Assembly: GCA_010202265.1 (NCBI GenBank)
Contig: CP047918.1
Location: forward strand, 124,001-188,000
DNA length: 64,000 nt
Reading direction: 5' to 3'
Source: Candidatus Saccharibacteria bacterium oral taxon 955
GTDB taxonomy: Bacteria > Patescibacteriota > Saccharimonadia > Saccharimonadales > Saccharimonadaceae
Shown: positions 17,054-26,100 of the stretch, one piece after another
Position numbering within the stretch: the stretch's first letter is position 1
Layout of the letters: each line of letters begins with the position of its first letter
Translations under genes and position numbers: made by a program
Notes under the pieces: model-generated
Databases searched by the model: none
Told to the model about the DNA's origin: nothing
The model's input: the letters and a program-made list of their open reading frames with translations, nothing else

Positions 17054-17164
17054 CTTCGGTGCCCATGGCGATGAGGAAATACCTGTTCTCATTCCGAACA
17101 CAGAAGTCAAGCTCATCAGCGGCGATTATACTGCCACAAGTGGGAAACTAGCACGGTGCCGAAT
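17054..17164 (+). rRNA. rrf: 5S ribosomal RNA
   Basis: About 110 nt. The terminal stem is 17055-17063 with 17155-17163 (two G-U pairs), and the internal CATTCCGAACACAGAAGT block is the usual loop B/helix III core. It follows 23S by about 180 bp with no tRNA between. A 7-bp GGGGTTT/AAACCCC hairpin (17000-17050) lies just upstream and may guide maturation. Confidence 0.93.
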
Positions 17165-17171
17165 TATATAA

Positions 17172-17198
17172 AAGCCCTCCGAATAGGAGGGTTTTTAT
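17172..17198 (+). terminator. Terminator of the 23S-5S unit
   Basis: CCCTCC/GGAGGG stem (17175-17180 with 17186-17191), 5-nt loop, then a run of T. It lies eight bases after 5S. Confidence 0.9.
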
Positions 17199-17199
17199 T

Positions 17200-17490
17200 T
17201 TGTCTGAATACGCCTACTTCCTAAATAGCTATATGGTGATTTTTGCAAAGATTTTGTGAATAGGCGCAGCTTGCTGTTTTGAGCTATACAAGTTTAGCTA
17301 CTGACTCTAAATAAATCTGCCTCTAGTGAGGCAGATTTATGATATATTCTCGGATCTCGCAGAAAACGAGAATTATTTTTGTGGTGAACTCGTAATTTTT
17401 TAAAAGAGTTCAAACAGGTGCATATCTATATTATCGCACAGAATGCATAAGTGCAATACTTTTTATACCATAATAATGATGATTGTAACC
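17200..17490. other. Intergenic region with hairpins, no gene seen
   Basis: No convincing reading frame or known RNA family. It contains a perfect 13-bp inverted repeat with a TAGT loop (17311-17323 with 17328-17340), a TTCTCG/CGAGAA stem (17347-17352 with 17367-17372) followed by a T-rich tract, and a TGAACTC/GAGTTCA stem just after. The density of stems could mark an uncharacterised RNA or stacked terminators. I could not match it to tmRNA, SRP RNA, 6S or RNase P RNA. Confidence 0.4.
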
Positions 17491-17491
17491 A

Positions 17492-17520
17492 TTGACATTT
17501 TGTTATGTTTGTGCTAATAT
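17492..17520 (+). promoter_or_regulatory. Strong promoter for the KGG gene leader
   Basis: TTGACA (17492-17497) is a perfect -35 and TAATAT (17515-17520) sits 17 bp on. This is the closest sigma-70-type match in the window, with predicted start near 17527. Confidence 0.8.
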
Positions 17521-17556
17521 AAAACCATACACATAGCATATGTGAGGTAACAGAGA

Positions 17557-17601
17557 GGGTCCCGGTTCACCTACTGTCGGTAGATGAACTGAACCCTTTT
17601 T
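17557..17601 (+). terminator. Terminator-like hairpin in the KGG leader (attenuator or sRNA end)
   Basis: A long stem (17557-17574 with 17581-17597, small internal loops) is capped by a short loop and followed by TTTTTATT. It lies between the promoter and the gene, about 30 nt after a second small hairpin (17530-17544). Transcription would give a ~75-nt RNA unless it reads through. Confidence 0.65.
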
Positions 17602-17635
17602 ATTAAGCTCTAAAAGAGCAGGGAGAATGCTAGTA

Positions 17636-17833
17636 ATGGCAGGAACAAAAGCGGGCGGCCTTAAGGCTGCACAAAAGAACCTTCAAAAAGACCCAAATTT
17701 TTATGCGAAGATCGGCGCAAAAGGTGGCCGTAATGGTCATACTGGCGGTTTCGCTGCCAATCCTGAGCTTGCGCGTATTGCAGGCGCAAAGGGTGGTCGT
17801 ATCTCACGCCGAACAAAAAAAGCCGACAAATAG
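17636..17833 (+). CDS. KGG-motif small basic protein (stress-type)
   Basis: 65 residues with two KGG repeats (IGAKGGRNG and AGAKGGRIS) and a basic C-terminus, like the KGG/con-10 family of stress-induced proteins such as E. coli YciG. The family has no settled biochemical role. ATG 17636 is chosen over ATG 17627 because the GGGAG box is then 10 nt away instead of 1. It sits behind a strong promoter and a terminator-like leader, so expression is probably conditional. A perfect terminator follows. Confidence 0.8.
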   Translation: MAGTKAGGLKAAQKNLQKDPNFYAKIGAKGGRNGHTGGFAANPELARIAGAKGGRISRRTKKADK

Positions 17834-17852
17834 GCGATCAACGAGGTATTTT

Positions 17853-17882
17853 AAAAAACGCTCCCTATAGGGAGCGTTTTTT
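17853..17882. terminator. Bidirectional terminator
   Basis: A perfect palindrome with A-run, GC-rich 8-bp core and T-run. It serves the KGG gene on the plus strand and the metallopeptidase-like gene on the minus strand, whose last codons lie within it. Confidence 0.93.
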
Positions 17883-18353
17883 AGTAGAGTAGCGTCGAAG
17901 TGCGCAATTACGGGCTTCGTTAACCCGCCACGATGCATTGCAGGCAACGCATCGATATGCCAGAGCGCCAATTTGGATGCCTGTCGCGCTACACTTTGGG
18001 CACAGCGAACGATCATGGAGCCAGTCTCGGTAGGTGTCAAGCGAGTCCTCCACCGTGTCGCTGTCTAGGCTGACTTCGTATTCTTCGGCAATTTTGACAG
18101 CCTTGTCCCAGGCGGCTCGCTCTATCTGAAGTAGCTCAATGTCATTGCTGTAGTCAGCGTGGTCGAGCAGGGCATGGCCAAATTCATGTAATAAGTAGGC
18201 GTTTGCAAGTGGATCGGAAGGATTGAAGGTTATCGTGTGGGTGGTGTGGTCCCAACTAAAAAACTCTCCTTTTAGGAATACCAGGTCGGTCAAATTAGGG
18301 TTGCTGGAGGCGCTACTTTGCAGCTTTTTTACTAGAAAGGTAATCTTTTCCAT
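17865..18353 (-). CDS. ImmA/IrrE-like zinc metallopeptidase with zinc ribbon
   Basis: About 162 residues. HEFGHALLDH is an HExxH metalloprotease site of the ImmA/IrrE or SprT-like type. The C-terminus has two CxxC pairs (CPKC and CVAC), a zinc ribbon. I start at ATG 18353 (MEKITFLVKK); the longer frame would run through the upstream ROK gene. It overlaps that gene's 3' end by 41 bp, so the two are coupled. ImmA-like proteins cleave repressors in mobile elements, but no repressor partner is adjacent. The substrate is unknown. Confidence 0.7.
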   Translation of the reverse strand: MEKITFLVKKLQSSASSNPNLTDLVFLKGEFFSWDHTTHTITFNPSDPLANAYLLHEFGHALLDHADYSNDIELLQIERAAWDKAVKIAEEYEVSLDSDTVEDSLDTYRDWLHDRSLCPKCSATGIQIGALAYRCVACNASWRVNEARNCALRRYSTKKRSL

Positions 18354-19140
18354 AGTAGTAACAGCCGTAAACAACTGCTTCTTCTGGGTGACGTGCCTGA
18401 ATAATTTTTGGCAACTCGATATGTTCTGGGAGGCGTTCACGCAGGGTATCTCGTAAAAAATCGGCGTATCTATCAAAATATGTGCCGACACTGCCGCCAA
18501 TAATAATCACATCGGGCTGGATCGTCGGGATAATGACCAGGAATCCTCGACTCATACGATCGGCAATCTGTCTCCAGGTGCGAGGACTGGTGATGTCGCG
18601 GGCAAATTTTTTGTAAACATCAACTATTGCGCGACCGCTTGCAAATGACTCCCATATGCGGACTTTGCCATCAAACTCAAGAGGTATATGGCCTATTTCA
18701 CTAAAGCGTAGGCCGCGATCAATTTGCCCATTGACGACTAGTCCACCGCCAATACCCGTGCTGATGGTTACGTAGAGTGATGACACGGGAGTTGTTGGGA
18801 GGATTCGCGTCTCGCCGAGAGCCGCAAGCTTGGCGTCGTTTTCTATAAAAATTGGCACGCCTGGGATCATGTCTTTGAGGCGTCTTCCGAAATCAATATT
18901 GCGCCACGGTAAGTTGCCACACCACTTGACTACGCCGTGATTGATGACGCCGGGAATGGCGAGAACAATTACATCAACTTCTTTATTCCTAAATTGTGAG
19001 CCGACGACCTCTTTCAATTGTTTGACGTACTCATCTGGATCTTTGGGAGTGGGGAACTTAATTGATTCGCCTATTTTGCCATTCACTCCGAATGACGATA
19101 CAAGCGTTTTTGTACCACCAGTATCAATTGTAACTATCAT
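18313..19140 (-). CDS. ROK-family sugar kinase-like protein
   Basis: 275 residues of the ASKHA fold. DTGGTKT is the phosphate-1 motif, ENDAKLAALGE the sugar-binding/catalytic Asp region, and STGIGGGLVVNG the phosphate-2 motif. ROK kinases phosphorylate glucose, N-acetylglucosamine or N-acetylmannosamine. The usual ROK zinc motif (CxCGxxGCxE) after GHI is absent: the sequence reads GHIPLEFDGKVRIWESFASG. The EIGH His is kept. This suggests a zinc-free branch with uncertain substrate. No sugar operon surrounds it. Confidence 0.82.
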   Translation of the reverse strand: MIVTIDTGGTKTLVSSFGVNGKIGESIKFPTPKDPDEYVKQLKEVVGSQFRNKEVDVIVLAIPGVINHGVVKWCGNLPWRNIDFGRRLKDMIPGVPIFIENDAKLAALGETRILPTTPVSSLYVTISTGIGGGLVVNGQIDRGLRFSEIGHIPLEFDGKVRIWESFASGRAIVDVYKKFARDITSPRTWRQIADRMSRGFLVIIPTIQPDVIIIGGSVGTYFDRYADFLRDTLRERLPEHIELPKIIQARHPEEAVVYGCYYYGKDYLSSKKAAK

Positions 19141-19166
19141 GCCCCTATGTTATCACATACTGTGAA

Positions 19167-19195
19167 TTGATTTCTGGGGTGAAAAGGGTTATAAT
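19167..19195 (+). promoter_or_regulatory. Promoter of LPATG protein gene
   Basis: TTGATT (19167-19172) and TATAAT (19190-19195) with a 17-bp spacer. The gene follows with a GAGAGGAAA ribosome-binding region. Confidence 0.65.
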
Positions 19196-19231
19196 ATCAA
19201 GTAAGTAATTTGAGAGGAAAGTAGAGTTATA

Positions 19232-19714
19232 ATGGCACGTCGAAGTGAACAGGGAAACGTACTTGGATTTGTGCTGGTGGGAGCAGTTTTAGCTACCTTG
19301 TTGGTAGGTGGGGTTTGGTTTGCCCGTAACCAACTGACAAATAATAGTAACGGTGATATGGCGTCGAACGCAGAGGCTCCGTCAACGCCCGAGGCGTCGT
19401 CGTCGGATAAAAAACAACCAAATCAATCAGAAAAAGCCGGCTCATCAAATGGCGATAAGTTAAAAGATGCACTTTCTACGCAACAGGCAGCCGAGGAAAA
19501 GAAGGCTCAGGAGCAGCGTGCCGCCCAAGAGGCATCCTCGGCGACAAAGGCTACTGCGCCAGCATCTACCGGTGAGACACTGCCAGCTAATTCTCCTGCG
19601 GTCTCGTCGACGCTTCCTGCGACCGGTCCTGGCGATGTAGTAATACCTATAGTCGGAGCTACCTCTCTGGTCGGTGTTGTTCTGGCCTACAGGCAATCTC
19701 GCCGTCTTGTATAG
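19232..19714 (+). CDS. Small LPxTG-anchored secreted protein
   Basis: 160 residues. The N-terminus (MARRSEQGNVLGFVLVGAV) gives one hydrophobic segment, a signal anchor or signal peptide. The middle is a disordered Ser/Ala/Gln/Lys-rich spacer. The end is LPATG followed by a hydrophobic helix and RRLV, a sortase signal. It may be a wall-linked stalk. It is the second LPxTG protein here, and the C-terminal signals are alike (LPHTGP and LPATGP). Confidence 0.75.
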   Translation: MARRSEQGNVLGFVLVGAVLATLLVGGVWFARNQLTNNSNGDMASNAEAPSTPEASSSDKKQPNQSEKAGSSNGDKLKDALSTQQAAEEKKAQEQRAAQEASSATKATAPASTGETLPANSPAVSSTLPATGPGDVVIPIVGATSLVGVVLAYRQSRRLV

Positions 19715-19752
19715 ACTAAATACGTCTACTAGTGTACAATAGACGTTAGTCT
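19712..19752 (+). promoter_or_regulatory. rpsA promoter inside an inverted repeat
   Basis: TAGACT (19712-19717) and TACAAT (19735-19740) are 17 bp apart. The -10 box ends the loop of an inverted repeat (19713-19728 with 19740-19752; about 12 bp with a 3-nt bulge). It could be an operator or an RNA hairpin at the end of the preceding gene. Confidence 0.5.
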
Positions 19753-19853
19753 GGGCTCATTCTATTTGAGTGCGCCAAGAAATATCAAATTTAAGAGAGG
19801 AGTTTTGGCGAGTTTAAGTGTTATTACTTGCACTAGCTTGCCGATAAACTTAT

Positions 19854-20921
19854 ATGGCAAAAGCCACAATTACAATGGACGAACTGCTCGCTAGTGATAG
19901 CGTTAAGCAGATTGTTGCAGGTGAGGTTGTCACCGGTCACGTTTTGAGCGTGAAAAAACACGAAGTATTAATCGACCTAGGAGCACAGGGCGTCGGATAT
20001 GTTCCGCGTCGTGAGGTCGGCCTTGGCCGTCAGCTGAACGTTGGTGATGAAGTGACGGCAAGCGTTGTTGATACAGAACTTGAGAACGGATACAGTCTTT
20101 TGAGCCTTCGCAAAGCTGCAAAAGATCGCGGTTGGGAAGAAGTCCAGGCGAAGATGGATGCTGCTGAGATCATTGAGGTTGCACCTTATGACGCAAATCG
20201 CGGCGGTATGCTTGTTGAATACGAAGGTGTACGAGGTTTCTTGCCAGTTTCACAGCTTTCTGCTGAACACTATCCACGTGTCGGCAGTGCTGACAAGGAT
20301 GAGATTCTTGCTCGACTGAATGCGTTGGTAGGTCAGACGCTCAAGGTCCGTATTCTTGATTGCGATCGCAAGGCTAATAAGTTGATCTTTAGCGAAAAAG
20401 AGGCAGTAAAAGACGGTCTAGCAGAGCGATTTGAGCAACTTAAGGTCGGTGATACGGTTAGCGGTATTGTTACGGGAGTGGTCGACTTTGGTGCATTTGT
20501 TAATGTCGATGGAATTGAAGGGCTTGTACATATCTCAGAGATTAGTTGGGAGCGTGTTAATAATCCAAGCGATTACGTTAAGGTTGGCCAGACCGTGGAG
20601 GCGAAAATCATTAGCATTGATAAGGAACGTCTCAGCCTTAGTATGAAGCAGCTTACTCAAGACCCGTGGCTTGATGAAGTCGAGAAGTTTAAAAAGGGCG
20701 AAAAGGTTGAGGGAACCGTAACGCGTATCACGCCGTTTGGTGCATTTGTCCAGATTAGTCCAGCGGTTGAGGCGTTGGTCCATATCTCTGAGCTTGGTAG
20801 CGGTAATGACGTTGATCCAGAGAAAGTCTTTACCCTGAACGAACGTAAAGAGTTTGTTGTCCTAGACATCGACAAGGAAAATCGCAAAATCAGCCTCAGT
20901 TTAGCTGACAAAAAGAAATAG
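19854..20921 (+). CDS. rpsA: Ribosomal protein bS1
   Basis: 355 residues with four S1 (OB-fold) repeats of about 75 residues each, fewer than the six of E. coli. Repeat signatures are GYVPRREVGLG, GFLPVSQLS, GLVHISEISW and ALVHISELG. S1 binds mRNA and helps load the small subunit. The short form fits Patescibacteria and Gram-positives. The ATG has no good Shine-Dalgarno sequence nearby (an AGAGGAG lies about 50 nt upstream), in contrast to infB, so S1 translation may use leader structure. Confidence 0.93.
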   Translation: MAKATITMDELLASDSVKQIVAGEVVTGHVLSVKKHEVLIDLGAQGVGYVPRREVGLGRQLNVGDEVTASVVDTELENGYSLLSLRKAAKDRGWEEVQAKMDAAEIIEVAPYDANRGGMLVEYEGVRGFLPVSQLSAEHYPRVGSADKDEILARLNALVGQTLKVRILDCDRKANKLIFSEKEAVKDGLAERFEQLKVGDTVSGIVTGVVDFGAFVNVDGIEGLVHISEISWERVNNPSDYVKVGQTVEAKIISIDKERLSLSMKQLTQDPWLDEVEKFKKGEKVEGTVTRITPFGAFVQISPAVEALVHISELGSGNDVDPEKVFTLNERKEFVVLDIDKENRKISLSLADKKK

Positions 20922-20980
20922 ACACGCGTTAATTCGTGAATAGTTGATCCGGCAAGCTGTCGGGAGAAAGGAGTAATCAG

Positions 20981-22759
20981 ATGAGTCAGGCAGAAAAGAA
21001 AGTACTGGTTATCGCAGATTCGATTACTGTCGGTGAGCTCGCTGAGACACTCAACCTTCCAGTGACGCAGCTTGTCGGGGAATTATTCAAGAACGGTATC
21101 GTGGCGACGATTAATCAACGAATTGATTTTGAAACGGCAGAGATTATCGTGGAGGAGCTTGGGCTTGACGTAGAGTTGAGGCGTAAGGAAGCGGAAACTG
21201 CATCTATACAGAGACTTCACAAGCCTTCGGAGGCTGCATCTGAAAGGCCTCCAATCGTTGCGGTGATGGGTCACGTTGACCATGGTAAGACGACTCTACT
21301 TGATACGATTCTTGGTACAAAAACGGTAACCGGTGAGGCTGGGGGGATCACTCAGCATATTAGTGCGTACCAAACTATTCGCAATGGTCGACCGATCACG
21401 TTACTGGATACGCCTGGGCATGAAGCGTTCGCGGCTCTTCGCCAGCATGGTGCAGCACTAACAGACGTGGTAATAATTGTCGTGGCAGCTGATGATGGAG
21501 TGATGCCACAGACAGTTGAGGCGATTCGTTTTGCCCGCAGTGCAAATGCGCGTATTGTTGTCGCGATCAACAAGATGGATAAAGAGGGAGCTAATCCAGA
21601 CATGGTCAAGGCTCAGCTTGCTAGTGAGCATCAGCTTAATCCAGAAGAATGGGGTGGTGATACTATTATGGTGCCGATTAGCGCTAAGATGAACGAGGGA
21701 ATTGATAAGCTGCTTGATATGGTTCTGCTCGTGGCCGATATGGAAGAGCTAAAAGCCGATACTGATGTGCCAGCTGAGGGACTGGTGATTGAAGCGCACA
21801 TGGAAAAAGGCAAGGGGTCAGTTGTAAATCTCCTTGTTGAGCAGGGCATGCTTAAGCCGGGGCACTTTCTTGTTGCTGGTACGGCATATGGCAAGGTGCG
21901 CACGCTAGTTGATTTTGCCGGTAAGACACTAAAGGAGGCGGGGCCGTCGACGCCAGTGACTGTGACGGGATTCAAGGAGTTGCCTCAGTTTGGTGATGTG
22001 TTTACTATTGTGAAAAATGAAAAAGAGGCTCGATTGATGGTTGAGCGTACAAAGATAGAGGCAGAGAGAAATGCGGCCAGTACCAATGTCACGGGCGCAG
22101 ATATCCTTAAGATGATGACGCAAAAACACGATACGCAAGATCTAAATGTCATCGTAAAGGCGGACGTACAAGGCTCTCTTACATCAGTAATGGACAGTCT
22201 TCGGTTGGTTGACACCAAGGGCCAGATCACGCTTCGAATTATCGGTAGCGGAGTTGGTAATGTAAATGAAAGCGACGTGCGGCTTGCGGAGAGTTCAGAT
22301 GCTATCATATATGGATTTAATATCGAACTTCCTCCAGCAGTTAAGCGTCTCGCGATGCGTGACAAGGTTCAGATTAGGCTTTATCGTGTTATCTACGAAC
22401 TACTTGATGACGCACGCCAGAGTATGGAGCAGATGCTTGCACCAGAGGTTGTAGAAACAGAGGTTGGAAAACTTACGGTAAAAGGCGTTTTCCGCACGAT
22501 GAAAGAAGAGGTTATATGTGGTGGTGAGGTTACATCTGGAAAGGTGATGCCTAATGTGCTTGCTCGTGTTCTGAGGGGTGGAGAGCAGATTGCCGAGGTG
22601 GAAGTGACTAATGTCCAGAGACAGCAGCAAGAGGCAAAAGAGGTATTTGAGGGAGAAATGTGTGGCCTCAGTCTGAAGACTGTCAAGAAGCTTATCGTTG
22701 AAGAGGGTGATAAGTTGGAGTTCTTTACCCGCGAGCTTGTTAAGCGTACGCTTAGCTAG
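20981..22759 (+). CDS. infB: Translation initiation factor IF-2
   Basis: 592 residues. A short IF2-N domain (residues 10-60) is followed directly by the G domain with [15 protein letters not shown] and NKMD. Domain 2 and C-terminal fMet-tRNA-binding domains follow. It lacks the long N-terminal extension of E. coli IF2. AGAAAGGAG precedes the ATG. The usual nusA-infB-rbfA neighbours are not here; rpsA lies 60 bp upstream. Confidence 0.97.
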   Translation: MSQAEKKVLVIADSITVGELAETLNLPVTQLVGELFKNGIVATINQRIDFETAEIIVEELGLDVELRRKEAETASIQRLHKPSEAASERPPIVAVMGHVDHGKTTLLDTILGTKTVTGEAGGITQHISAYQTIRNGRPITLLDTPGHEAFAALRQHGAALTDVVIIVVAADDGVMPQTVEAIRFARSANARIVVAINKMDKEGANPDMVKAQLASEHQLNPEEWGGDTIMVPISAKMNEGIDKLLDMVLLVADMEELKADTDVPAEGLVIEAHMEKGKGSVVNLLVEQGMLKPGHFLVAGTAYGKVRTLVDFAGKTLKEAGPSTPVTVTGFKELPQFGDVFTIVKNEKEARLMVERTKIEAERNAASTNVTGADILKMMTQKHDTQDLNVIVKADVQGSLTSVMDSLRLVDTKGQITLRIIGSGVGNVNESDVRLAESSDAIIYGFNIELPPAVKRLAMRDKVQIRLYRVIYELLDDARQSMEQMLAPEVVETEVGKLTVKGVFRTMKEEVICGGEVTSGKVMPNVLARVLRGGEQIAEVEVTNVQRQQQEAKEVFEGEMCGLSLKTVKKLIVEEGDKLEFFTRELVKRTLS

Positions 22760-22822
22760 TCTTTCTTACTATTTGCAGCGGTATAACGCTTATGGTATGC
22801 TTTACTGTAGAATACAGTATGT

Positions 22823-23170
22823 ATGTCATCAAAAAGCAAAAATAAGAGGAAAAGTACCGTGGATGATTCGTTTGACACATTTATCAAAGATATGTTAAAC
22901 GCAAAGCAGTGGAACACTGCGGTTGATGGTGACGTACGCAGACAGCTGGAAAGTGACCTAAAAAATCGTCTAACTGATCAGGTAAATCGATCGGTTATTG
23001 AGGCGATGCCCGAAGATCGTATAGATGGGTTGAATGGGTTGTTAGACCGAGAGGCCCCAGATGAGGAAGTCCAGCGTTATATTGCCGATTGTGGCGTTGA
23101 TGTACGTCGTATTACGCTGGAGACAATGTTACGGTTTCGCGATCTGTACCTGGGCTCAAAAGGTAGGTAG
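22823..23170 (+). CDS. Small acidic helical protein, unknown
   Basis: 115 residues: a basic, Ser/Lys-rich tail of about 12 residues, then a charged helical body (FIKDMLNAKQW ... MLRFRDLYLG). I see no certain family. Its pattern of a helical core near LTDQVNRSVIEAMPEDRIDGL resembles the 148-residue protein at 28239, which may be a distant paralogue. A TAGAAT box lies 9 nt before the ATG with no Shine-Dalgarno site, so its mRNA may be leaderless. It begins a five-gene cassette with the giant protein 9 bp downstream. Confidence 0.65.
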   Translation: MSSKSKNKRKSTVDDSFDTFIKDMLNAKQWNTAVDGDVRRQLESDLKNRLTDQVNRSVIEAMPEDRIDGLNGLLDREAPDEEVQRYIADCGVDVRRITLETMLRFRDLYLGSKGR

Positions 23171-23178
23171 AGGACGCT

Positions 23179-26100
23179 ATGGTAGATGATGCTAATAGGC
23201 AGGATGTTCGTCAGCCCAATGACGGAAAAGAGGCAAATAAAAAGCTGACGGCCGAATCTTTGTCGGACGAGCAGCTAGAGATGATTGCTGGAGCCTGGGA
23301 TGATCTAAGGAATAGCAATACTCCTATGGCAGATCTCTGTGAGGCTATGTCACAGAGTAAATTGTTTGATTTTACCTCAAAGTATAATACAAATAACCTA
23401 GAGCTAAGAGCGATAGCTTCTTCGGCGCGCGAGACGCTAGAGGCACGTCATTTAGCGCAACGTAATGCGCGTAAACAAGAGCTGCAGCATATACTAGATG
23501 CCGTAGACAGCAAGTTAACTTATGCTGATAAGCGAACGGCACTTTCTGACCTGCTTGGTTTTAGGACTATATATGATATGAATATCTCTGACATCGATCA
23601 TTTTCTTGCCGATGCTAGGAAAGAGCTTGAGGAGATCGAGGCAAATGAGAGTCAAGGTAGCCAGTCGGCTGATGATGAACAGACGACGGCGGGGGGCAAT
23701 ACCTCAAGTCAGGTTAATAATCAGAATAGCGGACAGTCAGCTGGCGGCAATATTACACCTAGTGTCTCGGGTCCAGGTAGACGAATAGCTACGCGGGGAG
23801 CTCGGCCTCTAGAGCATGACCTGACTTTGACGTTTATAGATCAGACTCATGATGCAATTGCCGCAGCTCGCGATGCCGCTGAGTCTAGAAGACGAGATGA
23901 GCTCCAGGAGGGTGGTCGTTTAAAACGATTTCTAAAGAGAATCTGGATGGGTGAAAATGGTGTTTTCGGGGCATACTATTTAGAGAAGTATAAGAAAGAG
24001 GCGCTTGAGACGATCTCCCAAGAGAATGATGTATTGGCGCATGTATCAGACGAGGACGGACGTAGACAGGCTCAACTAGCGACAATTTATCGGTTTCAGT
24101 CAGAATATGAGGAGTCTATTCATACCGATGCTGGTGAGAGGCGTACTAAGCTTGATGATAGCTCAAAGTTTTCGGGTGGAGTGAAGGATCTTATAAGACG
24201 CTACGTAGAGGATGAAATCACAGACCCTGAGGCGCTTGAAGAGGAGAGGGGTCGCTTACTCCAGGAGTTAAGTGACTCTGAGGGTAAGGAAGCTATCGGT
24301 GAGGGCAAGGTTCGAATTGATAACTTGCTTGATATTTCTGAGCAGGTAAAGGCCATGGTTGATCATGGCGAGAGTCTTGATCGTGTTCTTGGGGGTATGA
24401 ATGTGTATGTCGGTGAATCGCGCTCTAATGTCCGCTCTGAGTCGGAGCTAAGTAAGACTGAGCGTGTGATAGAGCGCTTGAAGCGAACTAAAGTCGGTAG
24501 CTTAGTGAGTCCAGAGGTAATTGGCTTATCTGCCGCGGTTGCGCTTGGTATGGCGCGAGCCGGACGTGGCACCTTAATGCGCGCTGCAGGTGTGACTCTG
24601 GCTCCGGGGGTGCTTGGCGGAATATTTTCAGCTTTTCGTGAACATGCAAGGGTAAAGCAAGAGAGGACTATTCACTCTCGCGAGATGGCGCAGGGCAAGA
24701 GATATGAGTTGGGTGTGCGTCGTGAGGAGATGGAGGCGACGCGGTATGAGACGATAGAGGCGAATGCGTTGAGTAGGATGCTGGAGGATCTTCTGGTCGT
24801 TAACGAGTCAGATGAAGAGGGGGCAGAAAATGCACAAAATGCGTATGAGACAATTGCATCGGTGGAGGCGCGTATCCAACTTTCAGATAAGAGAAATATT
24901 GACCTCATTTCTTATTCATCTGTGACGGAGATTGAGCTAGAGAGGCAGCGGCTTGATGTTGCACGTGCAAGGGCTAAGATCATGTTGGGCTCTCGTATCG
25001 ATAATCTTTCTAAGGAGTATTGTGATCAGCTGGGTATCACAGAGGAGATGTCGGTTGATGAGGCGCTCGAGCAGTTTACTGGTCCAGTGGTTGAGCTTAA
25101 CAGTGATATTGACGCAAAAGATAGGGCATTTCGCAGTTTGCGTCGTCGTCGAGTCGCAAAGGCTGCCGCAGTCGGCGCAGCAACAAGCCTTGCTGTCGGG
25201 GTTGGTATACAAGAGGCAGCTGCCTTTGCCGATCCGAGCTACGACGGTATCTTAGAGCGTGTTGTGGATCCTGAGACGTCGTCTACGGATGGTCGGCAAA
25301 CACTTTTGGAAGGGCTGGTAAATGCACAACCTGGCTCTATAGAACGCACAGAACCTTCTGCTGTATATGAAAGTCATATGATTGGTTCATCTGGAGGTCA
25401 GATCGAAATTCCTAGGGGATACAGCGTAGCGGAAAATACTGATGGAACAATTAGTATTGAAGCACCCGATGGTAGTCGTCTTGCTGACGGTCTTACGCTT
25501 GACGATCGGGGCCATTTGACACCCTCAAGCTTAGAAGCGCTTCGAGAAAAGGGTGTTGTTTCAACTGATCTAGGCCAAGTTATCGAACATGCCTCAACTG
25601 TGACAAAAGAGGTGTCTGTTGATGAATATAACCAACAGCATGCAAAGGATCTTACGCATGTTAAGCGTGACTTTTGGTATGATAATAGCACTTCGCCGTA
25701 TGACAAAAATGAGCTTGGTCTTTGGTGGGGTGGCACAAATGGTAATGGCGTGGGCCCAGAAGGTGGAATTCAGATGAGTGTCAGCTCACTGACCGAAGGC
25801 GGATCACGCTATAATGGCCACAATGTTTCTTGGTCTGAGTCTGCGCAGGAGGGCAAGATAAAACTTGCTATTTCCGCCTCTCGCGATACGCAGAGCATGG
25901 TGTATATGGTAGATGTTAATCCAGATGGTACAATCGATATTCCTGCTGATAGTCCTGCTGCAAAGTTCTTCTCGGTGGATGCTAGCGGTCAGACCGAGTT
26001 TCGTGGTGCGTATGCCGAGTTGGCTGAAGTTCATGAGACCAGAGAAGGTGTAACACACATTAGGCCTCTAGCTACGGAGGTAGGATCTAACTCAATAAAG

